NCBI RefSeq assembly: GCF_000276665.1
Contig: NW_004955475.1
Span: 8,647,480 to 8,711,479 of the forward strand
From: Chinchilla lanigera
Taxonomy: Eukaryota; Chordata; Mammalia; Rodentia; Chinchillidae
DNA length: 64,000 bases
Direction: 5' to 3'
Under the pieces are notes generated by a model, which was not told where the DNA came from, ran no database searches, and was given only the letters and a program-made list of their open reading frames with translations. The first letter of the stretch is position 1, and each line of letters starts with the position of its first letter. The position numbers and the translations under genes were made by a program. Positions 34,376-43,412 of the stretch are shown piece by piece.

Positions 34376-34584
34376 CACTCAACATGCCAAGGTCTTTCCA
34401 CCAGGCAACACTGCCTGAGAACAAAGCAATTGTGAGAAGGACCGGGACAAGGACCAGGAAGGCCAGTGCGGCCTGCTCAGCTTCCCCCAGTAAGATCTTG
34501 ACTTGTGAGGTTTGAGTCAGTATTCTAGCAACAGTCCAATTTTCTTTTACTTTTTTCTCCCTGCTCACCTGCTGATTGAAGTCA

Positions 34585-34730
34585 ATTTCAGAAATACCCC
34601 CAAAATGCAAAAATACATAAAATGATCTGTAATTCCACCACTGAGAGAGAATCACTGTTCACTGACTTGCTGATAAAGTTCCTGACAATCTTTTTGTTGT
34701 GTACATATACAATATGGAAACCCGGTGACC
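34585..34730 (-). mobile_element. Old L1 3' UTR fragment
   Basis: TCTGTAATTCCACCACTGAG followed by TCACTGTTCACTGACTTGCT and GTGTACATATACAATATGG is the reverse of an old L1 3' end. Confidence 0.55.
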
Positions 34731-35179
34731 CTGCCCTGGATGCTGGCCCATCTTCCAGCCCACTACCTGGTCTATCCAAGGTCAGCTTAGCTAGGTTCCT
34801 CTTCCCCGTGAGCCTTGCTTGGGCTGACATTTCTGGTTCCCAGACGGTTTGGCCTTGTACTTGAGAGTGACGACTGCCTTTTTCTCACTTGTATCCTGAC
34901 AATGGACTCTTCCAGTAACCGTATTACTGGAAGTCACCTGGGAGAGTCTCTGTCCCATAGCATAGGGACTCCCCCCCACACACACACCCCATATTATTTC
35001 ATACTTTCTAGGCCTTTGTTCATTCGCTCCCTTTTACCTGATAGCTCTGCCCTCCTCTCTTCCTTCTTCCTTCCCTTTCTATCATGCATGCACATGGTCG
35101 AAACAAAACAAACAGGCAAACAAAAAACCAGCAAAACCAAAATCAAACTATTAAAACTTCCCAAAGGAAAAGAGCACAC

Positions 35180-35284
35180 AATGCTGCTGGGTATACAGGT
35201 CAGTGGTAGCGCACTTGCCCAGCATGTATGAGGTCCTGGGTTCTGTCCCAAGTACTGCAAAAAAAAAAAAAAAAAAAAAAAAAA
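35180..35284 (+). mobile_element. ID-like SINE with A26 tail
   Basis: GTATACAGGTCAGTGGTAGC (A box) and GGTCCTGGGTTCTGTCCCAA (B box) are followed by a pure A run. Confidence 0.9.
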
Positions 35285-35539
35285 GCAAACAGCGAAAAGC
35301 AAGGCTCCTTCTCCCTTCAACATTGGCTCTTGTTTCTTGTGTATCTTTCCAGGATATTATATGTACACCTCCATATGTATGTATATGTATATTTTGTGAA
35401 ACACAAATAATAATAAATGGGCCAATGGTTCTATGCCTGGCTTTCATAACTACTTGATTTTGAATACTCTTGCATGGCAGTAAGTAACAGAGGACCTGCT
35501 CCATGCTGCATACAGACTGTCTAGACAAGCATCTGCTAG

Positions 35540-35800
35540 CCGTGCCAAAATTTATTTAGCTGGACACATAGTGACAGGCATTTACATGCTTTCCCATATT
35601 TATAACTACAAACAATGCAACATTAAATTTCCTTGTACAAACAACTTTGTGCTTTTGCTCACGTAGGATCAATTCCTAATAGTGGAAATGCTAGATCGGA
35701 GTGTGTGCAGATTTTAAATGGTAATATGTTTCACTAAGGAACCCTTCAAACAGATGCTGCCAATTGATACCCACAAGAAGAACACTGAAAGGGCCAATCC
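35540..35800 (-). mobile_element. Old L1 3' end
   Basis: TTATAACTACAAACAATGCA, GGATCAATTCCTAATAGTGG and GAAATGCTAGATCGGAGTGT are characteristic of the reverse strand of mammalian-wide L1 3' ends. Confidence 0.75.
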
Positions 35801-35949
35801 TACCCTCCCTCTACCTGGCATTTAGAAGTGAGTGGCCTCATCCCGGATACCTCCAAGGCCCAGCCCCTCTTCCTAGCTTCGTTAGCCCAGCTCTTTGCTC
35901 CCAGCTTACCCCACATTTGACCCAACTTTCTATAAAGCATTGCAGTCCT

Positions 35950-36117
35950 CCTTTTTTTTCTCCCTTGGTTTTTTGAGACAAGAGTTTCACTGTGTAGTTC
36001 AGGCTGACCTTGAGCTCACCATGTAGCCCAGGCTGGCCTCAAACTCTCTGCAATCCTCGGGCCTCAGCCTCTAGAATGCTAGGATTACAGGCATGCACCA
36101 CCACGCCCCGCTGCAAT
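35950..36117 (-). mobile_element. B1 SINE
   Basis: TTTTGAGACAAGAGTTTCAC ... AGCCCAGGCTGGCCTCAAAC ... CATGCACCACCACGCCCCGC is a complete reverse B1. Confidence 0.92.
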
Positions 36118-36257
36118 CCTCCTCTTACCAGTCTATCTTCCTCACTAGACTTCGAGCTCTTTGAGGGAAAGACTGAGCATTTTCATCTCTTGCAGACCCT
36201 GGTCTAATGTACCACAGACAGAAGCTCAATTAATATTTGTTGAAGTAAACTAGTCAG
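36118..36257 (+). repeat. L2 3' end
   Basis: AGACTTCGAGCTCTTTGAGG, AAGACTGAGCATTTTCATCT and CTCAATTAATATTTGTTGAA match the L2 3' end. Confidence 0.75.
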
Positions 36258-38257
36258 ATCTGAATCTCCAGCTTATTTGCTGAATGCAAGTGTGGTTCTC
36301 ATCAAGCAGTACCTCGGACTGGGTTCCTGATCGGTCTCTACAAGTTTGTATCCCCAGTCCCTACTTGCCTTCAGGCTAGCTCCCAGGCTTTATGTCAGCC
36401 ACATGCCTCTGACTCTGTGAACATGCCCCCAGCCCCCAGCACCTTGGCAGGGGGCCTCCTACATATCTGTTTCTCTTCTTCTTCCCACCAAAATGCCTCC
36501 TGTCCTTTTGTCTTGGTGCCCTCAGGCTGGTCTACAGGGTCCTGCACATGGCACTTGTGACCAGAAGAACTGGATGGGGCCTAGCTGGGGGTGGCTCAGG
36601 CTTTTACACTATCACCACCAACATCCAGATCCCTGCCTGCCCCTCACCACCAGGGACTATAGCTGGTGTGGAAAACACGTTCCTGTTGCCCTCCCCCACG
36701 GAGTGGGGGGGTATTTCTGCTGTCCTCAGACCACTCCCTTTCCGAACCCAATCTCTTTGTCACTCACCTTCTGGAAGGAGCCAGTGAAACTGACTAAATG
36801 CAAAGGGATCTGGGAAAGTGGAACCAGTGTAAGGGACTGTGAAGCCTCACTGAGCTCACACGCACGCACACATGCACACACATCAGGATAATGAAGGTGG
36901 GAAGCAAGAAACAGGAACACGAGAGGCATACAGGGCTTGCAAAGTAGCATTCTACAGACACCAATGGGGCAGTGGAAGAGGTGGCTCAGGGGCCCCCGGA
37001 TTCGGCTTGCTCCATGTCAGCACTTTGTCCCAGGCTGGGGCTAGGTGGGCCAGTGCCTTATCTACCCTATCAGTCAGAGGTTCCACCTAGCATGCCTTCA
37101 CATGCCACCTCATTTCTACGGGTCCTAAGCCTGAGGACAGTCTCCAAAACACTTGGGGATTTGGCAGGACACACAGAAAATGGGACAGAAGTTGAGGCCA
37201 CAAGAGGGTGGGAGGAAGGGAGGGACAGGGATGCCAGGGGCACCAGAAGCAGGGGAGGGGGCTAAGACTGGGCCACTGGAGCCTGGTTGGGCCAGGCTGC
37301 CATGATCCTGCTGGCTCTCATAGCACACCCAAGCCCACTTGGGGAGAGGAATCTAGTCACCCTGCCAGCAAGTGTTTCCAAACACTTGTCAAGCATGTAT
37401 GCCAGGGCTGTAGAAATGACTCAGGCCAAGCTCTTGATCTCAGAAACTTAAGATGGGAGACACAGAGAGGGGAGAAGCTACAGGATATCCAAATAGTTTT
37501 TCAAAAGCCAGCATAGGAACCTTTTAAAGTATGAATAGAATTGAGACAGGGCTGGGAAGGCCATTTCAGGGTCCAGAGGCACAGATATGGAAGGGTTTTT
37601 GCAGGAACAGAGGGCTATGAGCAGCAGCACCTTAGAGCCCAGTAGAGATCTTAGAAGGGTGCAGCTGTGATGCCAGCTAGGCAGGGCACCTCAGGAAGTT
37701 AGCGTGTTGTCTGGTAAGAGGTAGAGGTTTATGCTCCAAATTAGTGACCAAAATTTGGGGTTATTTACCCCATGGCCAGAAAACAATGCCAAAAACAAAA
37801 AACAAAGTGTGGTGGTACTTTCAATGAACATACCAAGTAACCTACTTTCAGAAATGACTGTTTTGTGTCTAGAAGCCCCTGAAGCCTGCTGTTCTAGAAC
37901 CATGGCTCCTGGTGTCAGTAATGAGTCCATTGCATTTTAAACAGCAATTGCCTGACTCTTGACCATGTGGGATACTTCAGATGACAAAGAAAACAGGCAC
38001 AAATGTGGGTTACAGTGCTAGCATACGTAGCATTTGGGGTTCTTCGTTACAAATGACAGAAAACAGCTCTAGTTAATGTAATCAGAAATATTGTATTGGA
38101 AAGCTACGGAGGAGCTTGGGGAGCTGTCAGGGAGGTTGGAAAATCAGAAACTAGCAGGACAAGGGAACTGGGCAGCCAAAGGCGCAGCCATAGCCTGCCA
38201 CTGCAGCTATGGTCCCAACACCCTGAGGAGGGGCTCCACACCACTGTGGCCTTGTAT
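36258..38257. other. Non-coding, no gene recognised
   Basis: Repeat-poor 2 kb with a short ACAC/CACGC run at 36846-36872. Frames up to 132 codons lack any recognisable domain. Confidence 0.4.
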
Positions 38258-38300
38258 TGCCACTGCTGCTGCTGCTGCTGCCACCGTCATCACCACCATA
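38258..38300 (+). repeat. Short (CTG)n / CAC-rich trinucleotide tract
   Basis: CACTGCTGCTGCTGCTGCTG followed by CCACCGTCATCACCACCAT. Six CTG units; not in a recognised gene. Confidence 0.85.
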
Positions 38301-38879
38301 GCAGCACAGGTACAAATCCTTTAGAACACCCGTTTCTTGAACTTCCTCCCTCCAGATTTCTGACAGCCTTACCTGGGGCTCCAGGTCCATCTGAGCTGTT
38401 CAGGACCCCAAGGGCCCACAACTTGGCCTTCTGAGTCTTCCTGGCAGAGCTGCCCTGCCCCAAGCTCTGCAGTGGCAGGCTTTTCCAACACCAGCAGGAG
38501 CCTGTGGATACTGGGTAGGTGCTTACTCTGGATTAAGTAATTTTGACTAACGGGAAAGTAGGGTCACTGCTATGCCATGGGAGTAGGGAGGAAGATGATA
38601 AGGACCCAAGGATGCTCCTAAAGTACCTCCTGTGTGGTGCTAGTCAGGGCACACAAAACGGTCATGACAAATCACCACGACCCACCAAAAAGAGCCCTGC
38701 AAGGACTGAGATTTGGAGTCTCCATCACTGGCTGAGGTGCTGGCATAAGACCAAGCGGGGGAACGTGGAGTGGCTGGTGAGGAATGAAGTCATAGGATCA
38801 GCTTGACCAGTTGCAGAAATAGGACTGTGGCTTCTATCCATGTTTCTGTATGTGTAATGGGAGAAAGCTAACTTTAAAA

Positions 38880-39065
38880 AAGTTTTTTTTTGTGGTATTG
38901 GGGTTTGAACCCAGAGCTGTGTGCATGCCAGGCAAGTGCTGTAAAACTGAGCTATACCCTCAGACCTTTTTATTTTGAGACCAGGTCTGGCTAAGTTGCT
39001 TGGGGTGGGATCAAACCTGCAATCTTGTTTTGGCCCCTCAAGTAGCATGCACCACCATACTTGGC
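38880..39065 (-). mobile_element. B1-ID composite SINE
   Basis: GTGGTATTGGGGTTTGAACC ... GAGCTATACCCTCAGACC (ID) then TTTTGAGACCAGGTCTGGCT ... CATGCACCACCATACTTGGC (B1), minus orientation. Confidence 0.88.
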
Positions 39066-39069
39066 TGAC

Positions 39070-39690
39070 AATTTTTAAATTTTGCCTTCAGGCTGACTTC
39101 CAGAGCAGCCTTATTTTGTTAATATTTGTGAATATACAGTGACACTCACAAAAAATCAAGAAAATGCATTATTTGCAGTGGAAAATCCAAAGCCCTTCTT
39201 CACTCCTTTGCCCCAGTCCTCAATTCTTTCCTGGAGGTATCCTCTACCATCAGGTAGCAGCCTTCCAGATATTTTTATGCATTTCATGTATAGTTTGGTT
39301 TTGTAAGGTTCTATTTTACATTAAGACTGTACGTATTTTTCTACACTATGCTCTTTTTTACAAACATTACATCTTGGAGATCTTTTCACATCGGTATTTA
39401 ACACAGAAATTAATGCTGAATAGCATTAATTCCATACTACCGAAGTATCCAAAATGGGTGAAGGACATGGGCTACTTTACCTATTGACAGCTACTGTCTG
39501 AACTGCTCTCTAAAAAAGCTGCTATAATTTACATGCACACCAACTCCTGAAATCTTCTCATTTAGCCCAATCTAGGTGTGATCAGTATGAAAAACTATTG
39601 CTTTCTTATGGGTACAGTGTTTCACTGGTGTGTTAATTTATACATCACTGATTCCCAGTGATACTGGATGCTAACACTATCTGGGCTTTT
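39070..39690 (-). mobile_element. Old L1 3' region
   Basis: AT-rich sequence with TACATCTTGGAGATCTTTTC, TACCGAAGTATCCAAAATGG and GCACACCAACTCCTGAAATC, in the order of a reverse L1 3' end. Diverged. Confidence 0.55.
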
Positions 39691-40400
39691 CAGGTATGAG
39701 GAAACAGGCCTCATAAAAGGTTGGTAGGGGCATATTAGTGCACCCACTCAGGAAAGCAGTTTGGCAGTGTCCAGCTGAGGGGGAGAGTCTCAAATTCTGG
39801 GGCCCAGACCTTTTACTAGTGTGCACTTACCGTTAGAGAAACCCACCAATGTGTGCAAAAGGGCTATCTTTGTAGTACGTTCCCTGCCACAAAATGCTGG
39901 TGAGGACCTGAATGTCCACCCATAGGGGAATACAGAAACTCTGCTAATTCATACAACTGAATATTTGTATAGGGCAGTAAAAACTACACACACTAAAATG
40001 GCTGTGTCTCGGAAGTGCTGAGTGAAAAAACCAAGTTGCAAAATGACAGCACTTATTCTACCCACTATGCTTTGTTGTGTTTTTTTTTGTTTTTTTTTTT
40101 GTTTTTGTTTTTCTCCGGTACCGGGAACCGAACTCACAACCTTGCGCTTGCCAGGCAGGCGCTTTGCCTTCTGAGCTAAATCCCCAGCCCCCTACCCACT
40201 ATGCTTTAAAACGTATGTACTCTCTTGGTTATGGAGACATATATACTAATATACACAAATACACACATTCCTGTATAAACCTACAGACAACAAATAGAAC
40301 ATTTTCTGGGTAGTGCTTATATCCATGGGAGAGTGATGGTAAATACGGTGGGGTAAGGAACTTCACCTATGCCTGAAAATTCTTATTAGAGAGAAGAGCA
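39690..40400 (+). mobile_element. Old L1 3' end, interrupted by an ID SINE
   Basis: AGCAGTTTGGCAGTGTCCAG, CTGAATGTCCACCCATAGGG, GGCAGTAAAAACTACACACA and GAGTGAAAAAACCAAGTTGC follow the sense order of a mammalian L1 3' end. Confidence 0.65.
40074..40191 (-). mobile_element. Young ID-like SINE with exact 16-bp target duplication
   Basis: T-rich run, CTCCGGTACCGGGAACCGAA, GCCAGGCAGGCGCTTTGCCT and GAGCTAAATCCCCAGCCC. CTACCCACTATGCTTT is duplicated exactly at 40058-40073 and 40192-40207, so the insertion is recent. Confidence 0.96.
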
Positions 40401-41008
40401 ATCTAAAGCAAATATGGCCACATGTTAAAACCCGTTCATGCTGTAAGTGGATACCTCTGTTTTCCTGAAGTTCCTGTCTGGCGTATATTCTTCTACCACT
40501 ATCTATGTCATAGTGTTACGGTATGTAATTGGCATACAGCTTTATTTATTTTTACCCATTCCCTCTTAGAGTTTCAATTTTCTTAAAGGTGATTTTTAAC
40601 TTATTCATCCCCACAATCAGTTTGAATTTATTCCTACCATCGTTACCATGATATCTCATTGTTTCTTTTTTCCTTCTTTCTCTATTCTACCTTTCCCCTA
40701 TAGTAGACAATTATGTATTTTATTCCTACTTTAAAAAATCATTACAAAAATAAATAAATAAAAATTACAAAAAATAAAAAGTCATTACAGACACACACTC
40801 ACCCACACACACATGCATGTTGTTTTTGGGGTCAGCATTTTGAGTGAAAACTAAAGTTATTCTACTGTTGGGAACACTAAAAAAACAACAAAAAAGACAC
40901 CCCCTCATTTTTTATATGAATACAAGGGACTGACTATAAAGTCACTTTTGGTACCACTACCTCAGATAAAACCAAACAATCCTGTTATACCATGTAAAAC
41001 CAAAAGAC
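40401..41008. other. AT-rich sequence, no gene
   Basis: Contains probable L1-derived AT-rich DNA, a short (AAAT)n run near 40745 and a short AC run near 40793. Nothing coding is recognised. The right end adjoins the likely PJA1 cleavage site. Confidence 0.5.
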
Positions 41009-41014
41009 TTTAAT
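41009..41014 (-). promoter_or_regulatory. Candidate PJA1 poly(A) signal (ATTAAA)
   Basis: On the minus strand this reads ATTAAA, about 395 bases past the PJA1 stop codon. The following minus-strand sequence (about 40960-41005) is rich in T and GT, as expected downstream of a cleavage site. It implies a 3' UTR of about 400-420 bases (roughly 40990-41408) with no recognisable SINE inside. A TTTATT at 40541-40550 gives a more distal AATAAA alternative. Confidence 0.5.
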
Positions 41015-41408
41015 AAGCTTTTATAGCACTGCAATTACAGGAACATTAACCTGGAACATGCAACAAAAATGATTTCTTTTGGGACATATTTAACATGTAA
41101 AACTTGACATTACAATTAAGAGCAACATATCTACTGAAGAAAATAAATGTGAATTATTTCAACTTTCAGGTTAGAAAATGTCAAGTAGCATTTAGAAAGT
41201 TTAGTTGGCCCTTTCTAACCTCTAAATGACAAGTGATTTTTAATGCATTCATACACAGCCATTTCACATTAGAAATAATCACAAGGAATCAACAGGTTTA
41301 GTTTAATTGACCAACTGGCTTCATTTTGCATGACTTCTGAGAGGGCTCCCGCAGTAGTGTGTTTCACACGGGGATGATGATGAAACCAGGAATAAAGAGC
41401 CCTAGTCG

Positions 41409-43349
41409 TTACAGTGGGGGAGGGAACATGCAGCGGCACACAGGGCAGGTGCCTGACTTTTGAAGCCAGATGGACACGCACGGCTTGTGGAAGTAGTGAT
41501 GGCATGGTAACTCAGTTGCCACCTCGCCCTTCACATACTCGCTGCAGCAGATTGGACAGCACACTTCCTGACCCACCGCACCATGATCTTCAGTGACCAG
41601 GATCTCAGGAAGAGCGTCAATGCTCTCCTTGCTTGCTGGCGGATTGGCCACTTCGACGTCCACCGCAAGGGACTCCAAGTGCGCAAGGGCAGTTTCCATC
41701 GCCTGGGCCAGGCGCTCTTCGAGGGCCATGTAGGTGAGAAACTGAGGATCCACGTAAGAGATGGCTTCAGCCACTCCTAGCCCATCAGCAAAGCCATCAA
41801 AGAGGCTCCAATCCACTTCGAGGTCTTCGCTGACACTGGAGTCATCTTCGAGGTTGTTGTTTCCATCCAGCATGAATACCCCAGGCTGCATCAACTCATG
41901 ACCAGAATCATTATCTCCCTCACTGCTGCTCTCATTGTCGTTGTACTGGAGCCAAGGAATTTCTCCTTCTTCCAGGGATGGCTGTTCCTCTTCTTGAAGG
42001 GATGGCTCTTGAACTTCCTCAAGATAGCTACTACCCTTGCTACCAGCACCTGCACTGGCACCAGCACTGGTGCTGGCAACCTCACTGACTTGGGCACCGG
42101 GGCCAGAGCTGACACCAGCAGCACTCATGCTCACTCTAGTTTGTGGAGGTTCCTGCTCTTCGTTTTCCAGCAGAGTCTCCCAGCTCTCACCACTGGATGA
42201 CAGGGGCTGCTCTCGACTTCTATACTTCCAGCGTAGGGCAGCCATCCATTCTTTCTCACTGTCAGAGTCTTCATCAAAGTATCTGTTGTTCTCCTCATTG
42301 TATGTCCAGAAGTCAGGGTCAACCACGGTTCGTCGCCACCTGGGCACCTTCTCTGGTTTCACTTGGTCATTCCTGGCTTCCCTCTTGTCTTCAGGGTACT
42401 TCAGCTCAGAGTAACCACTTGAACTCTCACCTCTGCCTCTTCTTGCTAGGCCAGCTGAGCGACTTTCATCAGCACTGACAGTGTCCCTCCACCTGGACGT
42501 ACTGTGTGGCATATCATCATCATCATCATCATCGGTATCAAAAAATATTTTTGGTTTCATGAAGTTTGGACTTGCCACATTTCGGACTTTAGGCCTCACT
42601 ACTGGTTCCTCTGCATTCTTTGGGGTGTTTTCCCTGCCATCACAGATGTTCACAGGGGCCCTGCTGGCCTGTGCACAGAAATTATGCTCCTGTCTCTCCC
42701 TCTCCAAGATGTCTCCACTGTCTTCCACAGATGTCTGAGAAGCCACGCTATGTTGTCTCAGAAACTCTGCTCTGGTAGCAGAGCGTCTTGCCGCAGGGGA
42801 TGGGTCGAACTTGTCAAACTCCTCTCTCACGTTGTGGTTGAAACTGGCAAAGTGGGGAGGCACCCCTGCCAGAGACTCTGCCCCTTTTTCCAGGTCATAC
42901 AGCTTATCCTCCTTAAACTTGCCAGTCTTCCCTCTCACTGGCAGTCGCTCAACAGGCCCAGCCCCCTCCTCCTCACTATCATCTGCCCCAAAAGCATCAA
43001 CATGTCCATAAGTCATTCCTCTTCTGCTCCCAGAAGCCCTGTACTCTCTTGGCAGATACCTGGAATAGTCCTCATTTTCAGCATTCGGGCTGGCACCTGA
43101 GCTCTCACAGTCGTCCCAACTATGACGAGTGGTGGAAAATGGCGACCGGCTTCTCTTGGTGGATTGACTGGGGGCTGATCTGTGCATTGGGACTTCGGAT
43201 GTAGTCTTTCTCTGGCTGGCAATCCTTTCCTGCTGGCTGGTGGATGGCCTGAAACTGACATAAGCATGCCTTCTTCCATACCTCCTGCCTGTATTAGACT
43301 GATACCCTCCTGGTTTGGGCCATATAGGCTTACTAGATTCCTGACCCAT
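41409..43349 (-). CDS. PJA1: Praja-1, RING-H2 E3 ubiquitin ligase, intact single-exon coding region
   Basis: This 646-residue reading frame encodes Praja-1, an E3 ligase that brings E2-ubiquitin to substrates; reported family substrates include MAGE-D proteins and SMAD-pathway factors. The C-terminal RING-H2 is complete: Cys598, Cys601, Cys616, His618, His621, Cys624, Cys635 and Cys638, ending in MFPPPL. The rest looks disordered: a basic Arg/Ser-rich N-terminus (1-75), acidic patches, a run of seven Asp (273-279), a Ser/Ala/Gly-rich stretch (about 408-440) and an acidic segment (440-520) before a helical stretch (535-565). The start is supported by a strong Kozak context (GCCATGG) and an in-frame TAA four codons upstream (43359-43361). 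Length matches human PJA1 (about 643). No frameshift or internal stop is present and a spliced promoter lies upstream, so this is the functional gene and not a retrocopy. The paralogue PJA2 is the main alternative, but the short length and overall sequence fit PJA1. Confidence 0.97.
   Translation of the reverse strand: MGQESSKPIWPKPGGYQSNTGRRYGRRHAYVSFRPSTSQQERIASQRKTTSEVPMHRSAPSQSTKRSRSPFSTTRHSWDDCESSGASPNAENEDYSRYLPREYRASGSRRGMTYGHVDAFGADDSEEEGAGPVERLPVRGKTGKFKEDKLYDLEKGAESLAGVPPHFASFNHNVREEFDKFDPSPAARRSATRAEFLRQHSVASQTSVEDSGDILERERQEHNFCAQASRAPVNICDGRENTPKNAEEPVVRPKVRNVASPNFMKPKIFFDTDDDDDDDMPHSTSRWRDTVSADESRSAGLARRGRGESSSGYSELKYPEDKREARNDQVKPEKVPRWRRTVVDPDFWTYNEENNRYFDEDSDSEKEWMAALRWKYRSREQPLSSSGESWETLLENEEQEPPQTRVSMSAAGVSSGPGAQVSEVASTSAGASAGAGSKGSSYLEEVQEPSLQEEEQPSLEEGEIPWLQYNDNESSSEGDNDSGHELMQPGVFMLDGNNNLEDDSSVSEDLEVDWSLFDGFADGLGVAEAISYVDPQFLTYMALEERLAQAMETALAHLESLAVDVEVANPPASKESIDALPEILVTEDHGAVGQEVCCPICCSEYVKGEVATELPCHHYFHKPCVSIWLQKSGTCPVCRCMFPPPL
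41436..41558 (-). other. PJA1: RING-H2 zinc-binding domain coding segment of PJA1
   Basis: This segment encodes residues 598-638 with the spacing C-x2-C-x14-C-x-H-x2-H-x2-C-x10-C-x2-C, the C3H2C3 ligand order of RING-H2 ubiquitin ligases. All eight zinc ligands are present. The domain ends eight residues from the C-terminus, as in other Praja proteins. Confidence 0.95.
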
Positions 43350-43412
43350 GGCTCTGACTTAGGAGGGCTTCCAATACAGCAGGGGCTCCTGCTCCCTGTG
43401 TACCTTTTTGAG
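43350..43412 (-). other. PJA1: Predicted 5' UTR part of PJA1 coding exon, with splice acceptor at 43413
   Basis: Reading the minus strand, a pyrimidine-containing stretch ends in TTGACTTGTCCAG at 43413, a plausible acceptor with branch-point-like CTGAT/TTGAC sequences just before it. Splicing here leaves about 63 bases of 5' UTR before the ATG. AG dinucleotides nearer the ATG (for example after the AAAAAG at about 43406) are alternatives. No transcript evidence is available. Confidence 0.4.

Noticed and set aside
42504..43100. Plus-strand frame of 198 codons
   Set aside because: Antisense shadow of the PJA1 coding exon.
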